Source: an uncultured Bacilli bacterium
GTDB taxonomy: Bacteria > Bacillota_I > Bacilli_A > RF39 > UBA660
DNA length: 13,100 nt
Direction: 5' to 3'
Assembly: GCA_934101345.1 (NCBI GenBank)
Contig: CAKOQV010000034.1
Location: forward strand, 1 to 13,100
The position numbers were made by a program, and so were the translations under genes. Numbering within the stretch: the stretch's first letter is position 1; the number at the start of each line of letters is the position of its first letter. Shown here piece after piece: positions 1 to 6,335 of this stretch. A model generated the notes under the pieces. That model ran no database searches. It was not told where the DNA came from and worked only from the letters and a program-made list of their open reading frames with translations.

Positions 1-1203
1 GATATGTTTTATTGGAATGAATTTAGTGATTCTGGTGGTTCTGATGTTAATTATTTGGAAAATGTTAGCTTTAATAATTTTATTATTGATGGCGAAAGCG
101 TCAAAGGTAATATTTATAATTCATCTGGAAAGGGTTTTATGATTAACTTATGTCGTAATTGTTATTGGGATAATATTATTGTAAAAAACACTGATGGTAC
201 TGGATTTGGAATGGATAATGTTATTAATGGAAAAATTACTAACAGTACTGCTATTAATTGCGGTAAGAATGCGAATATTTTTAGCGAAGGAGCTTCTGGA
301 TTCGGAATAGGCACTGGTTTTAGTGATGATGAATCAATGTATATTGAAAATTGTAAATCTATTGGTAATACTAAATTTGGATTTTTCTTTGAACATCAAG
401 GACGTTTTAGTAAAGATTACACTTCTTCTAAATCTAATGGATTTAAAGTTGTAAATAGTATTGCAAGTGGAAATCTTTATAATTTTGGTGGATTAAGGGC
501 TAACGATGTATTGTACAACAACTGCTCTGCTTATAATGATGATACTGATAATGACGGGACTCCAAAAAATTATACTAAATTAGATATTTATTTTGATGAT
601 CAATCTAGAAGAATTGAAATTAATAACTTTAATTCTGAGCATAATTTTAATGATGTAAAACAAAATACTTATTATAATTCTGTTATTAAATGGGGATATG
701 ACCATGGAATTATATATGGTATTGATAAGAGTCAATTTGGAATTGGTCAATTTGTTACTCGAGCTGAGGCTATAACTTTTCTGTGGAGATATGCTGGTAG
801 ACCTGGAGATGTTTTGGCAGGAAATCTTTTGTCTAGTAATGATCCTAGGAATTCCAACTTAAAAATTAAATTTAAGGATGTTTCTAATTCGTCTTGGTAT
901 GTTAGTGCTGTTAAGTGGGGCGTTGATAGTAATATAATTAATGGAGTATCAGATGAGCTATTTGAACCTAATTCAAATGTTACTAATGCACAGTTTATTA
1001 CTATGCTCTGGAGATATGCTGGAGAACCTGTTGTTAATACTAATGCATTTCCTGGTATATCATCGCAAGCATATTACTTTAATGCTATTAATTGGGCTTA
1101 TAGTAAAGGGATAATTAGTAATAAATTATTTTATCCTAATAAGGATTGTACAAGAGAAATGGTAACTGTATATATTTATAGATATAATTTGACTATTTCT
1201 TAA
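1..1203 (+). CDS. Surface-anchored beta-helix protein with three C-terminal SLH domains (5' partial)
   Basis: The reading frame is open from the first base, and the first ATG (position 4) has no ribosome binding site, so the N-terminus lies outside the window. The visible 400 residues fall into two parts. Residues 1 to about 200 are Asn/Gly-rich and contain irregular repeats with NC, NN and GF turns (for example near residues 84, 116, 150 and 172), as in right-handed parallel beta-helix (pectate-lyase-like) proteins. Residues from about 215 to the end are three S-layer homology domains, about 215-265, 288-341 and 345-394, with the hallmarks W(G/A)xxxxI, F.P...VT.A and LWRYAG; the third is the most divergent. 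SLH triplets bind pyruvylated secondary wall polymers, so this is a cell-wall-anchored exported protein. The ligand or substrate of the helix cannot be told; an adhesin or a glycan-active enzyme is possible. No terminator is evident behind it. Confidence 0.85.
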   Translation, partial: DMFYWNEFSDSGGSDVNYLENVSFNNFIIDGESVKGNIYNSSGKGFMINLCRNCYWDNIIVKNTDGTGFGMDNVINGKITNSTAINCGKNANIFSEGASGFGIGTGFSDDESMYIENCKSIGNTKFGFFFEHQGRFSKDYTSSKSNGFKVVNSIASGNLYNFGGLRANDVLYNNCSAYNDDTDNDGTPKNYTKLDIYFDDQSRRIEINNFNSEHNFNDVKQNTYYNSVIKWGYDHGIIYGIDKSQFGIGQFVTRAEAITFLWRYAGRPGDVLAGNLLSSNDPRNSNLKIKFKDVSNSSWYVSAVKWGVDSNIINGVSDELFEPNSNVTNAQFITMLWRYAGEPVVNTNAFPGISSQAYYFNAINWAYSKGIISNKLFYPNKDCTREMVTVYIYRYNLTIS

Positions 1204-1221
1204 AATAATATGTAAATGGTA

Positions 1222-1250
1222 TTGAAAAAAAATGAAAAATTTGTTATCAT
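1222..1250 (+). promoter_or_regulatory. Sigma-A-type promoter of the first TasA-like gene
   Basis: TTGAAA (1222-1227), a 17-base spacer and TATCAT (1245-1250), the latter preceded by TGt as in an extended -10. The predicted start near 1257 lies downstream of the in-frame ATG at 1232, which supports translation from 1283 instead. Confidence 0.6.
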
Positions 1251-1282
1251 TAATGTATGAAAGTAGAGAGGAGATAATAAAA

Positions 1283-2035
1283 ATGGAAAAAGAAGATAAG
1301 AGAGGAATATTTTTTGGAATAATAGGAGTACTTACATTAATTGTGGCTATAATTGGAGCATCATTAGCATACTTTTCTATTAATGCTAAAAGTAAGGATG
1401 ATGCGTTAACTGTACAAGCTGCTACCGTAAAGATTATTTACGAAGATGGAAATCAATTAAATGTAGATAAGATTATACCTTCTAGTAAAGATGTTGCACT
1501 TAGAACATTTACTAGGTCTAATCCAACGGTGGATACTGAAGGCAAGTATAAAACTTGTGTTGATGATAATAATTATAATGTTTGTGGCTACTATGATTTT
1601 ACATTAACTAATGATGGTCCTAATCCTATGGATATAACTGCTAAAGTTGTTCCTACGGCATTAGTTAAAGAGGTTAAAGATGATGGAGGTAATGTTACTA
1701 CTCCTGGTGAAATACCATTTAAAAACTTAAAATTTATCTTATTTGATAGAGGCAGCACTGATGATCAATTTGAAAATGGTACTGAGATTTATTCTGGAAC
1801 AGTTCCTTATAATGAAGTAGCAGGCGATTATTCAACATTTGGATTATTTGGTGCAAGCGGTGATGAGACAATTAATATAAGTGGTAATAAGACAACAAAA
1901 AAATTACGTTTGTTTGTATGGCTTAATGACACTGAAAATGCAGATAATGATGCTGAACAAGGAGCTATTTTTAAGGGTACAGTAAATATTGAAGTAAAAG
2001 GTGCTGGTACTATTAAAGGAGAAGCTGCGGAATAG
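1283..2035 (+). CDS. TasA/camelysin-like exported protein with SipW-type signal peptide (paralogue 1)
   Basis: Start chosen at 1283 because AGAGGAG lies 9 bases upstream; the frame is open further up to an ATG at 1232, which has no such site and precedes the predicted transcription start. The product has 250 residues. A charged N-terminus (1-7) and a hydrophobic stretch (about 8-29) end in GASLAYFS, the pattern cleaved by the SipW-type signal peptidase, followed by KSKDD in the place where mature TasA has IKSKD. A YDFTLTNDG segment (about 104-112) matches the position where TasA has its ENNG turn. Cys92 and Cys101 could form a disulfide. Proteins of this family form extracellular matrix fibres or act as camelysin; which applies here is unknown. 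No sipW gene is in the window. The gene has its own promoter and a terminator directly behind it, and is paralogous to the gene at 2107. Confidence 0.78.
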   Translation: MEKEDKRGIFFGIIGVLTLIVAIIGASLAYFSINAKSKDDALTVQAATVKIIYEDGNQLNVDKIIPSSKDVALRTFTRSNPTVDTEGKYKTCVDDNNYNVCGYYDFTLTNDGPNPMDITAKVVPTALVKEVKDDGGNVTTPGEIPFKNLKFILFDRGSTDDQFENGTEIYSGTVPYNEVAGDYSTFGLFGASGDETINISGNKTTKKLRLFVWLNDTENADNDAEQGAIFKGTVNIEVKGAGTIKGEAAE

Positions 2036-2041
2036 TATACT

Positions 2042-2070
2042 AAAAGCAATTTGAGTATTGCTTTTTTTTT
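2042..2070 (+). terminator. Rho-independent terminator
   Basis: Perfect 9-bp stem AAAAGCAAT / ATTGCTTTT (2042-2050 and 2057-2065) with a 6-base loop, continuing into a T-run to 2070. It separates the two TasA-like genes into independent transcripts. Confidence 0.85.
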
Positions 2071-2086
2071 GTCTTTTTGGTATTAT
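2058..2086 (+). promoter_or_regulatory. Candidate promoter of the second TasA-like gene
   Basis: TTGCTT (2058-2063), 17 bases, TATTAT (2081-2086) preceded by TGg (extended -10). The -35 lies inside the terminator stem of the previous gene. The predicted transcript would begin at about 2093, right at the AGGAG ribosome binding site, so the leader would be only about 14 bases. Confidence 0.4.
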
Positions 2087-2106
2087 TATACTAGGAGATT
2101 GATGAT

Positions 2107-2667
2107 ATGAATAATAGTAAGAGTAGAACTGATATATTTTATTTTATTGTTTTAATACTTACTTTACTTATAATGATTGTTGGAGTGACTTTTACATACT
2201 TTTCTTTGATAGCAAGTGATAAAGATGATAGTACAATGATTAAAACTGGTACTCTGGCTATTAATTATGTAGATGGCAATGCTATTGATACTTATGCACT
2301 TATGCCTATTAACGAGCCTAATTTAGATACTAAATATTCTGTTTATAAAAAGATATTTTCAGTTAAAAGCACTGGTACTTTGGATCAAAAACTTGATATT
2401 TACATGTTTATAACTGACAATCAGTTTAAGGAAAATGCCCTTAACTATGCATTATATGACAGTTCTGGTTATAAAATATCTACGGGCACTATTCCTAAGA
2501 CAGATAAAATATTAATTGGTTCAAATATAGATTTAAAAAGCAACAAAGAGAGAAGTTTTACTGTGTTGATATGGCTTCAAGAAAGTTATAACGATCAGGA
2601 TTATGAAATGGGGAATACTTTTAAAGGTGGTTTTGATATAACTGCTAGTCAAATAAAATATCAATAA
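2107..2667 (+). CDS. TasA/camelysin-like exported protein with SipW-type signal peptide (paralogue 2)
   Basis: The product has 186 residues; the ATG is preceded by AGGAG (2093-2097) at 9 bases. The hydrophobic segment (about 9-30) ends in VTFTYFS and is followed by ASDKDD and TGTLAINY, the same arrangement as mature TasA (xFxxIxSKD...GTL). The C-terminal third resembles that of the gene at 1283: IWLQES...GNTFKGGFDI here against VWLNDT...GAIFKGTVNI there, which makes the two diverged paralogues. This copy is shorter and has no cysteine pair. It is probably exported, and either anchored by the hydrophobic segment or released by a SipW-type peptidase. A fibre or matrix role is inferred from the family only. 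A plausible terminator overlaps its stop codon. Confidence 0.72.
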   Translation: MNNSKSRTDIFYFIVLILTLLIMIVGVTFTYFSLIASDKDDSTMIKTGTLAINYVDGNAIDTYALMPINEPNLDTKYSVYKKIFSVKSTGTLDQKLDIYMFITDNQFKENALNYALYDSSGYKISTGTIPKTDKILIGSNIDLKSNKERSFTVLIWLQESYNDQDYEMGNTFKGGFDITASQIKYQ

Positions 2668-2681
2668 TGACTAGTTTTTTT
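2644..2681 (+). terminator. Probable terminator spanning the stop codon
   Basis: CTAGTC (2645-2650) pairs with GACTAG (2669-2674), with a flanking G-T pair, an 18-base loop containing the TAA stop (2665-2667), and seven Ts (2675-2681). The stem is short and the loop large. Confidence 0.5.
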
Positions 2682-2719
2682 CTTTTAATTATATTATAAT
2701 TATTATGGAGGCTACTTAT

Positions 2720-3571
2720 ATGAATGGAAAAAGAATAAAAGTTAATGACTTTAAATTTAAATATGGACAAGAAACTGTATTTATTAATGTATTTGGAGCT
2801 TTTAGATATAAGAAAAATAATAACAAGTATATCGTTTATAGCTATGATAATAGTAAACTGTATTATGGTTCTTTATTTATAAGAGATAAAGAACTTGTTA
2901 TAATGCTTTCTAAAGATGATAACGAAGATTTGATAGATAGCTTTTTAAATAATATTTTAAATAGCGAAAAGAATAATGCCTTTGAAATTATTTCATTAGA
3001 TAATATAAATAGTGCTCAAATAATTGATGAAGGTATTATTAATAAGAAAATTGATATTAATAAACTTGATGAATTAACTATACCTAAAAAGAAAGTTCAA
3101 GAAGTAGTTAATAAAAATAAAAGGAAAAAAAGAATATCAATATCTGGAATATTTTTTGCGCTATTTATAGTTGTGGTAGTGGCTTTCTTCTTTTTTAATC
3201 CGGAAGTTATTATGGGAAAAGATAAGAAATATGTTTGTGATAGAGAATATAATCATAATACTTTATCTATTCTTATTAGAGAGGAAGTTAAACTTACTTT
3301 TAGTGGCAAAGGTAAGATTAAAAACTCAGTGGTAACTAATAATTATATCTTTAATAGTGATAGTAGGTATAATAAATTTAAAAATAATGGTGAATTCTAT
3401 AAGTATATGAATGAAGGAGATACTTATAAGTTTGTTGATGAAGAAAAGACTTATAGAGTCATGTCTAATATTAAAGATTTAAAGGAATATTTTTCTTCTG
3501 AAGATGAAGATTCTATATTAGAATATTATAATAGAAATAATTATAAATGTAAGAAAATAGAAACAGAGTGA
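2720..3571 (+). CDS. Unrecognised single-pass membrane protein upstream of holA
   Basis: Start placed at 2720, 8 bases after TGGAGG (2706-2711); the in-frame ATG at 2705 overlaps that site and is unlikely. The product has 283 residues. A soluble, lysine-rich N-terminal part (1 to about 135) ends in a basic NKNKRKKR stretch, followed by one strongly hydrophobic segment (about 142-159) and a C-terminal domain of about 120 residues. By the positive-inside rule the N-terminal part is cytoplasmic and the C-terminal part outside. The outer domain is bracketed by Cys173, just after the membrane, and Cys277 near the end, which could form a disulfide. I do not recognise the family. TATAAT at 2695-2700 may be its -10, but no good -35 is seen. 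The stop lies 5 bases before the holA start, so the two are probably cotranscribed and translationally coupled. Confidence 0.75.
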   Translation: MNGKRIKVNDFKFKYGQETVFINVFGAFRYKKNNNKYIVYSYDNSKLYYGSLFIRDKELVIMLSKDDNEDLIDSFLNNILNSEKNNAFEIISLDNINSAQIIDEGIINKKIDINKLDELTIPKKKVQEVVNKNKRKKRISISGIFFALFIVVVVAFFFFNPEVIMGKDKKYVCDREYNHNTLSILIREEVKLTFSGKGKIKNSVVTNNYIFNSDSRYNKFKNNGEFYKYMNEGDTYKFVDEEKTYRVMSNIKDLKEYFSSEDEDSILEYYNRNNYKCKKIETE

Positions 3572-3576
3572 TTGAT

Positions 3577-4524
3577 ATGAGATTTTATTTGTTGTATGGA
3601 ACTGATACTTCTATTATAGATAGAGAGATTGATATTATTAAAGAAGAATTATCTATTTCAGATAATGATGTTATTTATTATAATATAGAAGATATTAAAG
3701 ATATTGTAGATGAAGCACTTACTATTTCAATGTTTTCTCCTACTAAACTTATTGTTATTGATAGTACTATTTATTTATCACAGAAGAAAGATATTGAAGA
3801 TATTAACTTACTTGAAAACTATTTTAATAATTATAATCCTAATAGTTATTTAGTATTTGTATCTAATAGTGATAATATTGATTCTAGAAAAAAAATAGTT
3901 AAATTTATTAATAGTAATGGTATTACAAAAAAGGTAGAGGCTAATAGTGAATATTTGAGAGATTATGTTAATGATTATTTAAAGAAAAAGAATTATAAAA
4001 TGAGTAGTATGGATATTAATGTTTTTATTAATAGAATTGGTAATAATATTGATAATATTAAAAACGAACTTGATAAACTTATGTTATATAAAATAGAAGA
4101 TAAAGTTATTAATAATAGTGATATTATGCTTCTTACAGAAGAAAATACTGATAATAGTGTTTATGATTTAGTTAGTGCACTATTAAAGAATGATAATAGT
4201 AAGGCTATTAAACTATATAAAGATTTTGTTATAAATGGTATGGATCCTAATCAGATAATTGCTATTATTGCTAGTCAAATAAGATTGTTATTTCAAGTTA
4301 AAAGACTTTATAATAGTGGTAAGTCTAATGATGAAATAGCTAAAATATTGGAGTTTAAAAGTGTCTATAGAGTTAAGTATTTACTTAATGATAGCTATTA
4401 TTATAGTGAAGATACTTTAATTAAGTATTTATCTAAACTATCTGATATAGATAGAGATATTAAAATTAATAATATTGATGGTAATATACTATTAGAACTT
4501 TTTATTGCAAGTAAAGATTATTAA
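3577..4524 (+). CDS. holA: DNA polymerase III delta subunit (clamp loader)
   Basis: The product has 315 residues, close to the usual length of bacterial delta. The start is taken as ATG at 3577, giving the typical MRFYLLYGTD N-terminus; a GTG at 3568 in the same frame overlaps the previous gene and has a poorer binding site. The N-terminal Rossmann-like domain is followed by the delta signature NRIGNNIDNIKNELDKL (about 152-168), and an alpha-helical collar domain begins near VYDLVSALL (about 195) with SQIRLLFQVKRLY (about 233-245). Delta opens the beta sliding clamp within the clamp-loader complex. As expected for this subunit, no Walker A motif is seen. It ends at a bidirectional terminator shared with sspI. 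In Bacillus holA (yqeN) is also in this general neighbourhood, followed by rpsT, which is absent here. Confidence 0.9.
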   Translation: MRFYLLYGTDTSIIDREIDIIKEELSISDNDVIYYNIEDIKDIVDEALTISMFSPTKLIVIDSTIYLSQKKDIEDINLLENYFNNYNPNSYLVFVSNSDNIDSRKKIVKFINSNGITKKVEANSEYLRDYVNDYLKKKNYKMSSMDINVFINRIGNNIDNIKNELDKLMLYKIEDKVINNSDIMLLTEENTDNSVYDLVSALLKNDNSKAIKLYKDFVINGMDPNQIIAIIASQIRLLFQVKRLYNSGKSNDEIAKILEFKSVYRVKYLLNDSYYYSEDTLIKYLSKLSDIDRDIKINNIDGNILLELFIASKDY

Positions 4525-4553
4525 AAAAGTATGTTTGTTACATACCTTTTTTT
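4523..4553. terminator. Bidirectional terminator between holA and sspI
   Basis: Stem GTATGT / ACATAC (4529-4534 and 4540-4545) with a 5-base loop, seven Ts on the plus strand (4547-4553, after one extra C) and six Ts on the minus strand (complement of 4523-4528). It serves both convergent genes; the sspI stop codon lies across the loop and the stem edge. Confidence 0.8.
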
Positions 4554-4744
4554 ATGTTTGATAATATATTTCGTTTTTCTTTTTCATTTGAATTATTCCA
4601 TAGTAATTCAAATAATACCCCAAGACCTATTAATGGATCATCTTCATGAGAAGATATAGAGTCTTCGATAGATCTTTTTATATCATCAATACTAGAATCT
4701 TTAAAGTTACTGATGATATATTTTCTTATATCTATATTATTCAT
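4538..4744 (-). CDS. sspI: Small acid-soluble spore protein SspI
   Basis: The product has 68 residues, the size of Bacillus SspI. The core PLIGLGVLFELLW (37-49) matches the GLGVLFEVIW-type core of SspI, and the flanks fit as well: an N-terminal IDIRKYIISN helix, an acidic spacer SIEDSISSHEDD (25-36), and a charged C-terminal helix of the NEKEKRNIL type. The family is a minor small acid-soluble protein packed in the spore core and made in the forespore. Its exact role is not known, and it is not an alpha/beta-type DNA-binding SASP. The start is supported by GGTGAT ending 3 bases before the ATG, the same spacing as at hemW. The gene lies alone, convergent with holA and divergent from hemW, behind a sigma-G-like promoter. 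It is strong evidence that the organism sporulates. Confidence 0.86.
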   Translation of the reverse strand: MNNIDIRKYIISNFKDSSIDDIKRSIEDSISSHEDDPLIGLGVLFELLWNNSNEKEKRNILSNIKKGM

Positions 4745-4750
4745 TTTATC

Positions 4751-4767
4751 ACCATTAATATAATGGT
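4751..4767. repeat. Inverted repeat ACCATTA-ata-TAATGGT over the sspI start region
   Basis: A perfect 7-3-7 dyad covers most of the sspI -10 and part of its ribosome binding site. It could be an operator; as RNA only its second half would be in the predicted sspI transcript. The AT-rich context makes chance possible. Confidence 0.4.
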
Positions 4768-4788
4768 ATAATATTTGATGTTTTATTC
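4759..4788 (-). promoter_or_regulatory. Sigma-G-like (forespore) promoter of sspI
   Basis: On the minus strand, GAATA (4788-4784) fits the Bacillus sigma-G -35 GHATR and CATTATA (4765-4759) fits the -10 CATWHTA exactly, separated by the consensus 18 bases. The consensus is from B. subtilis knowledge. The oddity is that transcription would begin at about 4752, at the ribosome binding site, leaving a leader of some 8-10 bases. Confidence 0.55.
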
Positions 4789-4789
4789 A

Positions 4790-4818
4790 TTGTAATTTAA
4801 ATATTACTATGTTATTAT
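4790..4818 (+). promoter_or_regulatory. Candidate promoter of hemW
   Basis: TTGTAA (4790-4795), 17 bases, TATTAT (4813-4818), preceded by TGt as an extended -10. Two upstream TATAAT hexamers (4759-4764 and 4767-4772) lack a good -35 but could be used. Again the predicted start is next to the GGTGGTGAT binding site. Confidence 0.45.
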
Positions 4819-4833
4819 ATTGGTGGTGATGTT

Positions 4834-5910
4834 ATGTCTATATATATTCATATTCCTTTTTGCAATAGTATTTGTACATATTGTGATTTTTGTAAAATAT
4901 TTTATAATAAGAAATATATTGATGATTATTTAAATAATTTAGAAAAAGAAATTAAAATGAGATATAAAGGTGAAATGGTTAATACTATTTTTGTTGGAGG
5001 TGGTACTCCGAGCAGCTTAAATGATGTGGAATTGATTAAGCTGATGAATATTATCAAGGTATTTAAACTTAATAATGAGTATGAATTTACTATTGAGTGT
5101 AATGTTGAATCTATTACTGAAAATAAACTTAAAATAATGAAAAAATATGGAGTTAATAGAATTAGTATTGGGGTAGAATCTTTTGATAATAGTATTATTA
5201 AATTACTTGGAAGAAATCAAACTAAGAGTGATGTATATAATAAGATAGGAATAGTAAAGAAATATTTTAGTAATATTAACATAGACTTGATATATGCTGC
5301 ATATGATGATATAAATATTTTGAAAAGCGATATTGATTGCTTTTTGAGACTTGATATTCCACATATTTCTACTTATAGTTTAATAATTGAAGATAATACT
5401 ATACTAAAAATTAATGGAATGAAAAATATTGATGAAGATACTGACTATGAAATGTATAAATATATAGAGGATACTCTTGAGAATAATAATTATATTCATT
5501 ATGAGATTAGTAATTATTCTAAAGATGGGTATCAATCTAAACATAATTTGGTATATTGGAATAATGAAGAGTATTATGGATTTGGGTTGTCTAGTACTAG
5601 TTATATAAATAATAAGAGAATAACTAATACTAAAAATTTAAGAAATTATTTAAATGAAGAGTATGTTGGTACAATTATAGTCGAAGATAAAGATGTTAGA
5701 ATGGAAAATGAAGTGATGCTTGGACTTAGAAAGTTTGATGGTATTGATTTGGAAGGATTTAGAGATAAGTTTGGCGTGTCTTTAGAGGATATATATAATA
5801 TTGATAGTTTGATTAAGGAAGGCTATTTAGTAAAAGAAGGTAATTATATTAAAATTAATAAAAGATATATGTATATATCTAATGAAATTATTGTAAGAAT
5901 ACTTGAATAA
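4834..5910 (+). CDS. hemW: Radical SAM heme chaperone HemW (coproporphyrinogen oxidase-like)
   Basis: The product has 358 residues, preceded by GGTGGTGAT. The radical SAM iron-sulfur motif is at Cys10, Cys14 and Cys17 (CNSICTYC), followed by GGGTPSSL (about 55-62) and VNRISIGVESF (about 105-115). The late segment HNLVYWNNEEYYGFG is typical of HemW/HemN and is followed by a winged-helix-like C-terminus. HemW binds heme and delivers it to target proteins; despite old names it is not a proven coproporphyrinogen oxidase. Oddities are an extra Cys20, giving CX3CX2CX2C, and GVES where GVQS is usual. The holA-to-hemW order echoes Bacillus, but the genes normally between them are missing. Whether this organism makes or uses heme cannot be told from the window. 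Confidence 0.88.
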   Translation: MSIYIHIPFCNSICTYCDFCKIFYNKKYIDDYLNNLEKEIKMRYKGEMVNTIFVGGGTPSSLNDVELIKLMNIIKVFKLNNEYEFTIECNVESITENKLKIMKKYGVNRISIGVESFDNSIIKLLGRNQTKSDVYNKIGIVKKYFSNINIDLIYAAYDDINILKSDIDCFLRLDIPHISTYSLIIEDNTILKINGMKNIDEDTDYEMYKYIEDTLENNNYIHYEISNYSKDGYQSKHNLVYWNNEEYYGFGLSSTSYINNKRITNTKNLRNYLNEEYVGTIIVEDKDVRMENEVMLGLRKFDGIDLEGFRDKFGVSLEDIYNIDSLIKEGYLVKEGNYIKINKRYMYISNEIIVRILE

Positions 5911-5931
5911 TATGTTTTTTTGTGTTAGAAT
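5903..5931 (+). promoter_or_regulatory. Promoter of the small zinc-ribbon protein gene
   Basis: TTGAAT (5903-5908), 17 bases, TAGAAT (5926-5931) with a preceding TGt (extended -10). The -35 overlaps the last codons of hemW. A start near 5938 would exclude the upstream in-frame ATG at 5903, agreeing with translation from 5957. Confidence 0.6.
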
Positions 5932-5956
5932 ATGTTCCACGAAGGGAAGAAATATA

Positions 5957-6259
5957 ATGGAAAATAAAAATGAAATTATAAAAGGCTTATTTGATATAAA
6001 AGCTAGCCTTTCTAGTGAAATATTTGAACTAGAAAACAAACTATATTTACTTAGAAGTTCGCTTAAAGATATTAATAACGAAATATGTAGAGTTGGGGGT
6101 CATAGTTTTGGCAAGTGGAAACAGGCTATTAATCCTGATTGGATTAATGATGAAAATAGTAATAAAGTATATTGCTATAGGAGAGTATGCAGCATTTGTG
6201 GTAAGAAAGAAATTACTTTTGATATAAATGATACAAAGGTACGTAGTAAGAAAAAATAA
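5957..6259 (+). CDS. Small coiled-coil / zinc-ribbon-like protein, function unknown
   Basis: The product has 100 residues. The start at 5957 is chosen because AAGGGAAG (5942-5949) lies 7 bases upstream and the promoter lies just before it; a longer frame from 5903 has no binding site. Residues about 5-42 have heptad-like leucine/isoleucine spacing (IFELENKLYLLRSSLKDI), suggesting a coiled coil. A possible metal site follows: Cys44, His49, then Cys78 and Cys81 in RVCSICGKKE, with Cys73 nearby. A HSFGKWK...RVCSICG arrangement is common in small zinc-ribbon proteins of Firmicutes and phages, but I cannot assign a named family. The C-terminus is basic (RSKKK). It is a single-gene transcript with its own promoter and terminator. 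A nucleic-acid or protein-binding adaptor is a guess. Confidence 0.7.
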   Translation: MENKNEIIKGLFDIKASLSSEIFELENKLYLLRSSLKDINNEICRVGGHSFGKWKQAINPDWINDENSNKVYCYRRVCSICGKKEITFDINDTKVRSKKK

Positions 6260-6260
6260 T

Positions 6261-6289
6261 AGTTCAATGTTTATTTGGACTTTTTCTTT
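6261..6289 (+). terminator. Rho-independent terminator
   Basis: AGTTCAA (6261-6267) pairs with TTGGACT (6275-6281) with one G-T pair and a 7-base loop, then TTTTCTTT. It begins one base after the stop codon, and its tail runs into the next promoter's -35. Confidence 0.65.
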
Positions 6290-6315
6290 ACTTATTTACT
6301 TAAATATTTTATAAT
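6287..6315 (+). promoter_or_regulatory. Promoter of the mscS-HD operon
   Basis: TTTACT (6287-6292), 17 bases, and consensus TATAAT (6310-6315). The predicted start near 6322 is at the GTGAGGT binding site. Confidence 0.55.
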
Positions 6316-6335
6316 TATTATGTGAGGTAGATGTT

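Noticed and set aside
1232..1282. Longer N-terminus for the first TasA-like protein (start at ATG 1232)
   Set aside because: No ribosome binding site, it lies within the predicted promoter, and it would put 17 extra residues before a normal signal peptide.
1828..2049. 73-codon frame on the minus strand
   Set aside because: It lies opposite the TasA-like gene, crosses its stop, has no recognisable product, and no binding site was seen.
5827..6039. 70-codon frame on the minus strand
   Set aside because: Shadow of the hemW end and the zinc-ribbon gene; it also crosses a well-formed plus-strand promoter.
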